A stretch of DNA of 64,000 bases from Torymus aiolomorphi. Lineage: Eukaryota > Arthropoda > Insecta > Hymenoptera > Torymidae. This document shows, piece after piece, positions 41,340-54,162 of this stretch. Location of the stretch: positions 171,431,104-171,495,103 of the forward strand of contig CM070873.1 in NCBI GenBank assembly GCA_036365515.1, in the 5' to 3' direction. The notes under the pieces are model-generated. The model saw nothing but the letters and a program-made list of their open reading frames with translations. It made no database searches and was not told the DNA's origin. Position 1 is the first letter of the stretch. Each line of letters begins with the position of its first letter. Position numbers and translations under genes: made by a program.

Positions 41340-43982
41340 TCCTCAAAATAAAACTCAAAGGGGAAATTTATAAAGCATTAGCAAATGTAGAAATTGAAAA
41401 TATTGAAACTTTTATTAAAACAATACGTAAAATATATACATCAACGGATAATATACATTCATTATACGGAAAACTAACACAACAGATTCAAAAATCAGAT
41501 GAAGATGTACTTTGTTTTGCAACAAATTACGAGTATTGGGTACACAAATAATAGAATTAAAAAAATTAGAACCTAATGTAATAGGAGAAATTTTAACAGA
41601 ATATAAAACTGGATTAAAAACCGACATACTGAGTAGTTTTAAAAAAGGATTAAAACAAAAAATTAGAATCGAACTCGGAGAACACCAAGACATGGATAAC
41701 GCAGTACAAAAAGCAATTGAAATAGAATCAAACTTAAAAAAGCAAAATAGCTTAAGGAATGATACTACGAGCATATTGTTTAATTACGAAACTCCAATTC
41801 CAAACACAATTAAACAAGTTTTTTGCCAATTATGTAAGGAAATAAATCACGAAGCATTATTTTGCATGAAAGCTTCATGTGTCTATTGTAAAAATAAGGA
41901 GCATGTATCATATCATTGCAGAACAGCTAAGCATATAATAAAATTAATTTGCAAATTGTGTAGTACGGAAGGCCACTCAATAGATGCGTGTAAGTTAAAT
42001 AAGATGCAGAGTAATCATTGTCAATACTGCCAAAATATAGGGCACGAGGTTACGCAATGTCCGACTATTACAGAATACGAGCTGTGTTGGAGATGTAAGG
42101 AAAGAGGACACGATCCGCTTACGTGCAATAATTCAGTAAGAATTACGGAAGCATGTGACGCCTGTGGCAGCACGTCACACACAGCTAAAAATTGCCCGTC
42201 AGCATTGTGTAAGAGGAGCAACAACGTCGGGCATTTAATGAAATACTGCACGATAAACAAAAGAACGATATGGTGCGCGACATGTGCGGATGACGGTCAC
42301 GAAACCGCGGATTGCGAGAGGGTAAAAGTTTTAATTATGCAAAATAGACAACAAAACTCTCAGAATAAAGAAATTTGTCAATTATGCGACACGCCAGGAC
42401 ATTCAGCAAAAGCTTGTAGGAAAAGGAGTAATAATCAACAAAATACATTCCAGAGTAACAACTACAACCCTTCAAATAAAGCCTATGAACATCGAGATAA
42501 AAATAGAAACGGATTTTTCCGAACAAATCATCAAAATGGTCATCATTTCTCAAATAATTCAAATAGTAACTATCGGGGAAACTTTAATACACAAAGTATA
42601 AAATGCGAATATTGTAAATTCACCGGGCATACGTTGGAAAATTGTAGGAAATTAAAAAGTCTGACGGCACAAATTAAATGCTCTTATTGCAATAAAAATG
42701 GACATCAAATAATCAATTGCCATGAAATCAAGATGCTCCAAAATAAATCAGATAAATTTTGTAAAAGCACGAATCATACAAATGAAGAATGTGAGATACT
42801 CAAACAATATCCAAGTATTAATACTGTTGAATCATACCATCATTCCACAAAAGAAATAATTAACGAATCAGAAATTCAGAAAAACAAAGTTAATGCAACG
42901 AATATTGAAAGGTATAATGGTAATGAACTAATTACAGGAAATAAAGTAAATAAAAATAAACAGGAAACTTATATCATAGAGGAATCTACAATCATTAATG
43001 ATGATAAAGAAATCAATTTAATTATCGTACCTTTTATAAAAATAAATGAAATCACTGATGAACCAAAGGATAATAATATAATTATAAAAAATCATGAAAA
43101 TACTAATGAAATTAATTTTATAGACTTTAACGAAATTTGCAAAAATAATCATGAATTTGAAAAAATTATGGAAACAAATTTAAATGATTTTATTGAATCT
43201 ACTGTAAAAAATTATGAGACAATGATGAAACGAATTTCAATGAATCTAATATAAAAACTCACGAGAATTGTGATGAAATTAATTTAATTGATTATAATGA
43301 ATTTGATATAAATAACCAAAAGAATGAAATTTCGAATGAAAATAATAAAGAAGACAATAATTCGTTAGAAACAGTAACTTTTTATGATGATTTTAAAGTC
43401 ATTTTAGACATAACATTTGCTTTAGCTGAACCATTTGAATCCGAAGATGATCAAATGGAAACTAAATTCCAACAAAACTCGCTTGGAAATTTGTTAAAAA
43501 AGAATATAGGATCAATATATTCTGAAGAGTCTTTATTAAATGATACAAAAAATCTAAAGAACTTACTAAATAATAGTAAAGTAATTTTCAAATATGAAAA
43601 TCAATCAAAAGATAGGTTTGATAATCAAGAACATAAAAAACATTTAGAGAATAAAAGTCATATAAAAATATTTGATAATCAAGAACAACAAGAACAGCTT
43701 GAGAATAAAAGTCAACTAAAAGAAACCTTGGGTAATCAAGATCATAACGCAATAATCAATCTAAATACAAATCCTAATAAAGTACACCAGTTGCAATTAG
43801 TTTTAACTAAAACAACGTTTAATAAAAACGTCAAAAAACTAAAATGTATATGTAATAATAAAAAACATTTTAAAGAATTTGTAAAAAATACAAGATTAAA
43901 ATTAAAATCTAAAGATTATTACAATAAATTTACTACCAGAAAAAAGTTTAAAAAGGGAGACAAAACATGGCCTATTAAATAA
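41340..43982 (+). pseudogene. Gag-type protein with twelve tandem CCHC zinc knuckles (two frameshifts, no pol)
   Basis: Frame one (41340 to about 41510) resembles a capsid region (LKGEIYKAL, DEDVLCFA). The second frame (41512-43254) continues it from the NKLRVLGTQI block. Ten intact C-x2-C-x4-H-x4-C knuckles follow from about 41823 to 42720, for example CQLCKEINHEALFC and CEYCKFTGHTLENC. Two degenerate ones are CKRSNNVGHLMKYC, which lacks the second Cys, and the final FCKSTNHTNEEC, which lacks the first. After a frame change near 43230 an Asn/Lys/Glu-rich tail runs to 43982. Most Gags have one to three knuckles. No LTR, protease or RT is visible nearby, so this is a gag-only relic or a Gag-derived gene. 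Its orientation follows the CpG-rich exon at 39300-39578. Confidence 0.65.
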
Positions 43983-46327
43983 CCAAATATGAATAAATTT
44001 CAAAAGGATCAGCATAATAAGCAAACAAAATAATATCTTATTCAATTATAGGAATTAAGCAAAGACAATATTATAACAAATAATAAACATAATATTTTTG
44101 TTTTAGGATATGGACAACATACTCAATATTAACATCTATCATAATCTCTTCTTATTTTTCCAAATTGAATACAGCAATAGAGAATTGCAGCTGAACTTTT
44201 CCATTTGAATCAAAACCATCCTACTTCTTGGTCAACTAGAATATGACCCTAAGGTGATCCAGATTTGACCAAATATACAATTTAAAATTATAACCACTTA
44301 TCCATTTGTCTACAATTGTTCGTATCAACTTGTCAGAATTTTGTGAAAAACAACTATATTTCCTAAGAAAGTTAATAATTTTATAAAAATGCGATCGGAA
44401 TAATATAAGTTTGAATAATGAAATTCTAAGAAATTTTTTACAAAGACAGCAAAAAGATTCACACATGAAAGATTTTAAAAGTACTGCTATGACTAACAAT
44501 AACATCGTTGACAATTAAAAAAAAAATATATAAATTGTTCTTTTCTTTTTTAACAACAACAAACAAAAATATTGCGATTACATATTAAAATACCTCAGTT
44601 TTTGTTTGCTAATGAGACAAGCAAAAATTTTATTTGTAAAAATTATGTGTTATTAAATAATAGAAATATTTAATTAATTATTTAGTCACAAAGTAGAAAA
44701 CATTTCAGGGATCAATTTAATAACTTATTATTCTATCTATCTTTGAATAAGGAGATATAGAACTAATCCTAAAGAAAACGAAATAAAACCATTCCTAAAC
44801 CTTGCAACCCTAACAAACATAGATAAAAATAATTTGACTGTAATTTTATGCAAAATCAGATTGTATTTGCCTACAAAAATTGTTCGCATTCATAAAAGAA
44901 ATTTTATGAATAGTTCAAGAACAAAAGAAAGAAAGAATTTAGGTAGCTGTACTCACATTGCTAAGATTAAATCGAATATAATGTAAGTGATCAGTTTCAT
45001 CATATACTGACATGATCATCCTACAAGATACACTATTCGGCACTGTATTGAGTAAAGCAATTTTCTACTCTAACGCACTGCATACTCTCTAATGCAAATA
45101 TCTGAATGCGACTCATGCCAGAAAAAATCTTGAGTTTTAAAATGAACTTTTAAAACGGCTGAGATTTTCAAAGAAAGGTAATACAATGATGCATAAGAGC
45201 AATAATAAGTAGAAATCTACCAAAATCACTCCAACCTGTTATATTAACCTTCCTTTTTCACGAAAAATACCTATATAATGGAATTAAATTTTTCTTTTGG
45301 AAATAATTCAATTTTTTCTTAGTATATAGTTATTCAAATGTTTTTATGATGGTACTATCAAAATTCCTTCAATGTTATTCTACTCAAATAAAGAGAAAAA
45401 AGTAATACACCTTTTGCCAAATATCTCAGCAGGGAGGGAAGTGAATGATCACTTGAATCATTCCCTATATATTTCTCCTCACATTTCATTTACTACAAAA
45501 TTATTTAATACGCACATTATTTCTAAACTTAATCAATGACTCTATTTTTTTTTTGTAAATACAGCTAAACAACAAAATTATTACACATTAGCGATAATAA
45601 AATAATTTAGTTGTTGAAATGTTTTATACAATCAAGATATATGTTTCTACAGAAATTCTAATGCATAAAGGATGCTATATTTATTACGTAACGTTTTATT
45701 CATTCATACACCGAAGGTTTTTGTAATTTATTTATAATTTAATTAAGAATTTATTGTAAAAGTGTTTCCTTAAAAATGAATGATATTAAATCACAGATTT
45801 AGTGTAAGTTTGATAATAATACATTATACGTGTATGCTGGATTATATCAGCAAAACTCCCAACTTAAGATATCCTTTTGAGTACAAGGAATCACATAACG
45901 AAGTAAGAGTACTTGTTTATTCCATAGTGATCCGCACGTACCGCCATTTGAACGCTAGGAAAAATCGGCATTCAACATGCGATACAAAGTAAAACCGTAG
46001 GTTAAGTGTAGTCTACTGTTAGGAACAAAAATAAATGATTTACTTTATAGACTCTCTCCGCTCTCGGACGTTCCCAATGGGTTTTTCCCCACTCCGAATC
46101 TGAGCATAGTTGTCTGTGTGATACACCGATTTTCAAATACAAATAATTTTAGTATATAAGCGTGAATTTTGTAATATATCGTTACTGACGAGCGGATTGT
46201 TGCCCGCAAAACAACGTTGACCACAATAATTTAATTATTTGTAAGTGTGTACATAACTTCTAATTTTTATTGTAATTTGTTTAATTATTGGTTTACAAAA
46301 CGTGTGTATTGAATTCTCATTAGATTC
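43983..46327. other. AT-rich gene-poor stretch
   Basis: About 2.3 kb of AT-rich sequence with only short chance frames. No domain, repeat array or RNA gene recognised. Confidence 0.55.
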
Positions 46328-46360
46328 CTGAAGAGGGACATAGCCAAAAATGTCCGAAAC
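46328..46360 (+). ncRNA. Hammerhead-ribozyme-like core (imperfect)
   Basis: CTGAAGA, then a perfect 6-bp stem (GGACAT/ATGTCC) with an 8-base loop, then GAAAC. This is the layout of a hammerhead core with one change from the canonical CTGATGA. Hammerhead motifs occur in Penelope-like elements and some SINE-like retroelements. AATAAA follows at 46364. Activity is doubtful. Confidence 0.3.
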
Positions 46361-46585
46361 GTTGAATAAAAGATCAAATTCATAAAAAAGGTGTTTGTTA
46401 TTAATACCTTTGACCTTGGTAGAAGATTGGCCATAAGCTGCAGATTTGTCAAAAAATTAGAAGAAAAATCTACCATTTTCTGCTATTAACAATTTATTAC
46501 TTTATAGAAATTTATAGACGATACGAAATTTTGTTTAAATTTATTGAATTTTTATTATTGTTTTTGTTACATGAATTTTTATTAT

Positions 46586-46672
46586 CAAAGGGCGCGGCAG
46601 CGCCCTGCTTGGCGAGTATAAGGAACGAAGTGAGAGACGAGCAAGCGGGGCGTCGGCGCACCCGTTATTCTT
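46586..46672. other. GC-rich islet in AT-rich sequence
   Basis: About 85 bases of GC-rich sequence with a GGGCGCGGCAGCGCCC hairpin at its start and a later CGGGGCGTCGGCGC segment. Composition is unlike both flanks. Origin unknown. Confidence 0.4.
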
Positions 46673-46773
46673 TGGTGTGATGTTCTAACCCTACTTTTTT
46701 TTGTCATATTTACCTTATCATTTTTTATATACGTAGATACCGCGCATGAGGTACTCAATTAGAAAGCATTTTT

Positions 46774-48430
46774 CTCTCATAATGTAGACTAAGCGAGAAG
46801 CTCCAAAACCTATTTCATTCATTGTAAAGGATTTTCAATGTTTTATATTTGCAACATGACCAGTCGGGTGAAGGCTTTTCTTGAGACAAAGTTTATATTC
46901 TTTGTATAAATGGTTTATAGTTATGATTTGAAAAGTACGTATCAAATATAAAAATTTTCTAATTTTAATTATTTTAAAAAACAAGTTATTTCACAATGCT
47001 ATTTCACAATAAATTTTTATATTTTCTCACTTTTCAAATCATAACTATAAACCATTATATGAAGAATATAAACTTTGTCTCAGGAAAAATCTTCACCCGA
47101 CTGGTCATGTTGCATAAATAAAACATTGAAAATCCTTTACGATGAATGAAATAGGTTTTGAACCTTTTCGTTTAACTTATATTATGAGAGATAATGTCTT
47201 TATGACAAATTACTTGAAAATAATTCTAAATATTTTCTTCTTTTATAAATGGGTTATTTGATGTAAAATCAAAAATTGGTATATTCCTCTAACTTGTTAG
47301 CCTTACTGTTTGAGATAAATATATATAATACACTATTCAAGAATGGAAGCGAAGTGGTTTACTAAACTCATCTTACAGTCTCCTTATATTTAATTTATAG
47401 TTCTCGTTCAGAAAGTTGTACTTGAATAAAATATTTCAAGTAAGTCATTTATTAAATGGTAAAAGCTTTACCAAATATGAGAAAAAGTAAAATTAACAAA
47501 TTTTACTTTTGGAACTTTTCAAATCATAACTATAAACCATTTATACAAAGAATATAAACTTTGTCTCAAGAAAAGCCTTCACCCGACTGGTCATGTTGCA
47601 AACATAAAACATTGAAAATCCTTTATGATGAATGGAATAGGTTTTGGAGCTTCTCGCTTAACTTATATTATGGAAGATAATGTCTTTAGTAACAAATGTA
47701 AAATTTGTTAATTTTACTTTTTCTCATATCTGGTAAAGCTTTTACCATTTAACAAATGACTTACTTGAAATAATTTATTCAAGTACAATTGTCTGAACCA
47801 GAACTATAAATTAAATACAAGGGGACTGTAAGCTCAGTTTGGTAAAGGACATTGTTTCCATTCTTGAATAGTGTATTATATATAATTACCAAACAGTAAT
47901 GCTAGCAAGTTAGAGGATTATAATAGTTTTTGAATTTACACCAAATAACCCCTTTATAAAAGAAGAAAATATTTAGAATTATTTTACAGTAATTTGTGAC
48001 AAAGACATTATCTCTCATAATATAAGCTAAGCGAGAAGCTCTAAAATCTATTTGATTCATCGTAAAGGATTTTCAATTTTTTATGTTTGCAACATGACCA
48101 GTCGGGTGATTCTTGAGACAAAGTTTATATTCTTTGTATAAATGATTTATACTTATGATTTGAAAAGTATCAAACATAAAAATTTTTTAATTTTAATTAT
48201 TTTAAAAGCAAGTTATTTCACAATGCCATTTCATAATAAATTTTTATATTTTCTAACTTTTCAAATCATAACTATAAACCATTTATACAAAGAATATAAA
48301 CTTTGTCTCAAGAAAAGCCTTATCATCCGATTGGTCATATTGCAAACATATAAAACATTGAAAATCCTTTACGATCAATGAAATAGGTTTTGGAGCTTCT
48401 CACTTAGCTTACATTATGAGAGATAATGTC
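46774..48430. repeat. Field of five ~175-bp arms arranged as overlapping palindromes
   Basis: Arms at about 46774-46944 (+), 47026-47205 (-), 47512-47690 (-), 47995-48172 (+) and 48254-48430 (-) all share AAGTTTATATTCTTTGTATA, ATGACCAGTCGGGTGA and GGATTTTCAATG (or their complements). An inner palindrome pairs 47454-47507 with 47698-47753. Non-coding; it looks like nested foldback or MITE copies. Confidence 0.75.
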
Positions 48431-49366
48431 AAATGTGATAAATTACTTGCAATTAATTCTAACTATATATTTTCTTCATTCTTGAAGGGGATATCTGATG
48501 TAAAATCCAAAGCTGTTAATATAAGAGCTATAGATGTTAATTCTTAAAACCATATAATGTATCCGTAAGGTATTTTCAATATATGGCTTTTGGTATATAA
48601 CTAATTGGGTGAGGGATATAAAATCCAAACTGTTAATTAGTATAACAGTTAGAGGAATACCTGTACTTGTTTGCATTACTGATTGACGTAAATATATAAT
48701 AATACACTATTTAAAAATGGAAACAAATAGTCCTTTATTTTAATCATATAGTTCTTTATAGTTCTTCATTTTAATCATATAGGTTCGAAAAGTTGTACTG
48801 GAATGAATTATTTCCATAAGTCATTTGTTAAAAAGTAATCATTACAATGAATATGGAAAAAAATTCAAATTATTGTATTTCACTTACAATTATGAAGATA
48901 GCAATGTTTATTTTTATAACAAAACTTTCTACGAAAGTATAATATAAGGCAAGTATAAGGTGTTTCTGTAATATATAAAAATATGAATAAAAAACTTATA
49001 CTCTATGAAAAGGAATTCTAATAATAAATAATTATTTTCTTCTGACAGTTTTATCTTACCGGTTCTATACAATAAATTAATTTGTCTATAAAAAGAAGAG
49101 TATATACTATTATTATATATAGCAAAAGGGATTTCTTGATACAATGAAAGTATTATTCCATTTTTTTTACAAATACAGCAGCCTCACACGATGCAATTAT
49201 CATCATGTACCCACACGAAAATTAAATCTATAAATATGGTATCATAATCCTTTACCGTTATAAAACTTTGTAATTATTATTGAAGCTCTTAGAAACTTGT
49301 GGAATCTCCCTAAAGTAACACTTTTTAAAAAAAGTAAAACTTTGGCGAGTTTAAGTGTATTTGTAA
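48431..49366. other. AT-rich, nothing recognised
   Basis: No gene or clear repeat seen apart from residual similarity to the neighbouring palindrome family. Confidence 0.5.
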
Positions 49367-51166
49367 TCTCCCTCTCCCTCTCTCTCCTCTCTCTTTCTCT
49401 CCCTCTTTCTCTCCATCTCTTTCTTTCTCCCTCCCCCTCTCCCCCAAAAAAATATCATAGTTTAAAACAAACACATGAAAGAAGTGGAATCAATTATTAT
49501 TTTATATAGACAAGTACATTTTTGTAACATAGAAATATGGAATTATTTTTATAACAAAAAATCGTAAGTACTACTAAAAATAAACTCATGAAACTGGTGG
49601 AATCAATTAAGTGCAGGCAAGTCAATTATTATAATAAAGATAATTTTTAAAATAAAATTTGTTTAATATATATTTACTATAAAAATTTGTATAAAAAATA
49701 ATTACGTCTAACAAAAAATATTACAAAAATACTAACATAATAACTGTAATTGAAACACAAAAAGTTAAAAAATTTTTGCGTAAATATTTTCGAAGTATAG
49801 ATCATAGAAGTCACCACCCTGTAAAATAGTTTAACCATGAGCTGTTATACATCATAAATTCATGTAAGTTTTTCTTACACAAGTCAATCTATCTATTATC
49901 TGCAAATATGAATTTTAATTAAACATCTTCTTAAACTGTTAATGTAATTTTTTAAATTTTGGGAAATTTTCTTTTAAAAACAGAAGATACTTGCCGGACG
50001 CATCGTTTTGTAGTATTTAGGTAATCTATCAAATATTTATTTTTATATCATTATTTTTTGGAATAAGATTTATATATTATATTTTATAAAAACTTTTCAA
50101 TTATATTATATCTATCTATTACATCTACTAATTTTATAAAAATTTTATATCAATCTTTATAATTTCTATAATTATAATTTCATTATAATTTCATTGTAAT
50201 ATGTTCATTATACAAATTCATTATACAAATTGAATTATTATTAATTCTATAGTAAGATAATAATATTTTTTTATATTGCTTATGTACATCTATCTATATA
50301 TTACGTATGCTTGTTCCTAACATTATATAACGAACAAGTTTTGTGTAAGTTTTGCTCTAGTCAAATATCGAAATATACTTATTTTCTTGAACTGTTATCA
50401 CCATTTTATTATAATTATTTACATACTACATACATTACATACGTGATCAATAACTAAATACATAGAAGGTTGCGATTCCCGTCCTACGCACCTTGAACTA
50501 CAAAACGATGCGTCCGGCAAGTATCTTCTGTCTTTAAAAGAAAATTTCCCAAAATTTTAAAAATTACATTAACAGTTTAAGAAGGTGTTTAATTAAAATT
50601 CATATTTGCAGATAATAGGTAGATTGACTTGTGTAAGAAAAACTTACATGAATTTATGATGTATAACAGCTCATGGTTAAACTATTTTACAGGGTGGTGA
50701 CTTCTATGATCTATACTTCGAAAATGTTTACGCAAAAATTTTTTAACTTTTTGTGTTTCAATTACAGTTATTATGTTAGTATTTTTGTAATATTTTTTGT
50801 TAGACGTAATTACTTTTTATACAAATTTTATAGTAAATATATATTAAACAAATTTGATTTTAAAAATTCTCTTTATTATAATAATTGTCTTGCCTGCACT
50901 TAATTGATTCCACCAGCTTCATGAGTTTATTTTTAGTAGTACTTACGATTTTTTGTTATAAAAATAATTCCATATTTCTATGTTACAAAAATGTACTTGT
51001 CTATATAAAATAATAATTGATTCTACTTCTTTCATGTGTTTGTTTTAAACTATGATATTCTTTTGGGGGAGAGAGGGGGAGAAATAGGGAGATGAAGAGA
51101 AAGAGGGAGAGAAAGAGAGAGGAGGAGCGAGACAGAGGGAGGGAGAGAGAGAGAGGGAGAGTGAGA
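49367..51166. mobile_element. Large inverted repeat (~650-670-bp arms) with a ~480-bp centre: foldback-type element
   Basis: Left arm 49367-50014 and right arm 50497-51166 are near-perfect reverse complements by eye. They begin with a CT-rich tract (49367-49445) matched by a GA-rich tract (51062-51166), and their inner ends contain CGATGCGTCCGGCAAGTATC. The centre (50015-50496) is AT-rich and non-coding. If transcribed it would give a long hairpin RNA. Confidence 0.8.
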
Positions 51167-51338
51167 TTGTTTATATATATAAATTTTTATTATGGATTTA
51201 ATGATATGAATTTTTATTATTGTTTTTATTATTTGAATTGTTAGTATTATTGAACTTTTGTAACAAGAAATTACTGATGGTTTAACTATTCCTATAATTG
51301 TTGAATCTCTACGATATTCAACAGTCTAAGGGGGGAGG

Positions 51339-51700
51339 TGTTACGTCCGTGACGTATCCCTAAATTACATTTGATATTCATATTCTCATCAGTAATTTCT
51401 TGATCCACAAAATTATGTGATGGCAAATTTATTGACACCCACTTATCAACTAGCATAGAGAAAAAAATTGCAACACAGGGAAATTGTAAACGTTCTTGTA
51501 CGAAATGAACCACAATTTTAAACGAGCCATATTGAAATTATTTAAAAATTTCTCAAAACATTTTATGAAAGACGTGTTGTATTTATAGTAACTTTCCATC
51601 TTATAATTGTAATTTGAAATTATTGTCACAGAAAATTACTGATGACTAACTATTATTATACTTGTTGAATCTCTACGATATTCAACAATGTAAGGGGGGA
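51339..51700 (+). repeat. LTR-like junction, copy 1 (PPT plus LTR start)
   Basis: AAGGGGGGAGG at about 51328-51339 is followed by TGTTACGTCCGTGACGTATC, the look of a polypurine tract and LTR start. The preceding GAATCTCTACGATATTCAAC is shared with copy 2. Confidence 0.45.
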
Positions 51701-52706
51701 AGTGTTACGTCTGTGACGTATCTCTAAAATCAAATTAACAATGCATATATATCGCCAGTAATTTTCTGACATACAAATATCGTATATGCGAATTTTGACA
51801 ACGTTGCATTCCAATGCAAGTGGCATCGCGATGGGGCAAGGCAAATTATAAACTGATATGTCTGTGACGTTATTAAATCCCAATATTCATTTCTTTGACC
51901 CACAAACGATGCGAGTGCAAATTTTAACAGTACAGCAATTTCGGCTACGCAACAGCCAGCGTGACGTAGCGAGCTACTGCCCTTGTGAAACCAACCGCTC
52001 ATCGCAACTTTGTTTAGAATCAGCACTTTTAAGTGTGAAATCGAAATGATGATATTTAAATGTTTACTAAATTTGTTTAAAAAGATGATTTTGACTCAGC
52101 GTCAAAATCATCTTTCACCCAAATTAACCGCTTAATAAATACGGCGACCCTCAACACACAAATCAGTAATCGTGTAAAAGTCGCGAGCTCCGTACCACTC
52201 CAGCCGACAATAGGAGAAACGATTATTATTTTTGTACAGGCCAATACGAGCCAATAATAGTAAAGCAATTATATCAATTTAATACGTTATCGGTATTATA
52301 CATTGTTAAACCAAATGAATAAATTGTAAATCTTATTGTCTTATTTATAAAATTTATATTTGCCAATAAATAGTGCATCTAACAAATCAGCTGGTTATTA
52401 TTTACGAGAGCCTACGCCCAGAGTAAAGGTAATATAAATCAAATATCAATTGAATATATATAAATATCATTCAAATATAACCATAATAAATTCAATAAAT
52501 ATAAGAGTATTTCCTCGAATCTCAAGACTTAACATCTGAAACCAAAACATTAACTTTCGGGCGATAAGCTTTTGCCTGCTCACACTGGTCCAACCGAATG
52601 CAGATTCGACTTGCCTTAACAAGTCAGCAAGGTAGCCCAGCTAGCCAGCCCCCTTCCCCGCCCCATTTTCGGTGGAGTAAGAAGTGGAGACGACGAAGGA
52701 GAGCTG
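51692..52706 (+). repeat. LTR-like junction, copy 2, interrupted by the pogo-like transposon
   Basis: AAGGGGGGAAG, then TGTTACGTCTGTGACGTATC at about 51702. The following ~1 kb is non-coding, has a 15-bp hairpin around 52081-52116, and becomes GC-richer before the transposon at 52707. Sequence with a U5-like look (57470-57600) resumes after the transposon, so the LTR may have been split. No matching internal domain was found. Confidence 0.35.
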
Positions 52707-53600
52707 ACAAGGAAACCGATCGAGGTGTCCGCCTCCGATTTTCCTGAATTTTTGATATGTTGTAGAGGACCGAAAAATAAGAGACTCGCAATTTTTTTTA
52801 TCGGCCCAATCCCTTATTAAAGGGGTGAAAACCGCCCTTAAAGTTTACCTCCGAAAACGTTTTTTTTTTAATATCTTAAGTTCTAATCGATATTTTGAAA
52901 TGAAACAAAATGGAAAATATTTCTCCTTGAATTATGTAACCATCAAGTATAGTTTGGTCCTCGAGGGTGGCAACCCTTACTTTTTCTTTATTTTTTAAAC
53001 TATTTCTGCATATAATATTTGCAATAAAATTAATTAATTATTATAAAAATCATTTTTTGACTTGAAATAAAAAATAAAGTTTACGTGTTTCAGGGTTTTT
53101 GCAAATAAACACGTCATCAGGGGTAAACAACCCTTTAGGCACAAAATACTTTCAAACTATTCAAATTAATATTTTAAGTTATATATAATGCATAATTTAT
53201 TTTTATTTGGGCTATTTTTTCTATGCGCCCAATTTCCTATTAAAGGGGTAAAACGCACCCCTAAAAATCACCCCTAAAATAGGTTTTATCTGAATATCCC
53301 AAGTTCAGATTCAAATTTAAAATGAAACAAAATGAAAAATATTTATCTTTGAAATGCCAAATTAGCTACCCTTATATTTTATTTCGGAAAAAATTAAAAA
53401 AAAAATTTTTTTTGTATACAATATTTGCAATAAAATTAAATAATTATTATTAAAATTCAAAATCAAAGTTGGCTTGTTTTAGGATTTTTTCTAATAAAAG
53501 CATTATCGGGGTTTAGCAGCCCCTTGGACAAGTATACTTACAATTGAACCATTGAAATAAATATTTTGAGGTGTATAATGCAGATTTAGTTTATTTTTGT
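52707..53600 (+). repeat. Left terminal inverted repeat (~0.9 kb) of the pogo-like transposon
   Basis: Begins ACAAGGAAACCGATCGAGG and is reverse-complementary to 56530-57408 over most of its length, with scattered differences and indels. Confidence 0.8.
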
Positions 53601-54162
53601 GTCAGTTTTTTTTATCGAGATAGCGTAATTAATGAAGTCACTTATAAACTCTTATACTTATTGTGCAATTTATATTCGAATATTTTGTTCGTATTTATAG
53701 GTAAATAAAAAGGATGGAACTGGGAAAAGAATAGGTGAGTTAAATGATTGACTAATCTAACGAATAGAAAAATATAAATAAAAATAAAAAAATTAAAATA
53801 TAAATAGAAAAATATAATATAAAATATTAATTGTTATTATGTAATTAATTTTTATTAAAAATAAAATATACGTATATTTTCACAAATAGTCAAAAAATAT
53901 TCAAAGAAACTCTATACAAATGAGCTTATAATTTAGTTCTTATCGCAATTAATTTTGTTTAAGGATTATAGGTTGAACAATAATGAAAATCTTCAAAAAA
54001 ATGTTTTAAGCAGAGTGATTTCTGACACCATGAACATTTTATAATAGCAGTATTTTTACATCCTGGTACCTCACAATGAGCTTGGGATCCACCAAAGCTA
54101 AAGTCCACCGGATTTAAAAATTCATTTGGTTTATTATCGATATAACCGCTTTTATACCAAGA

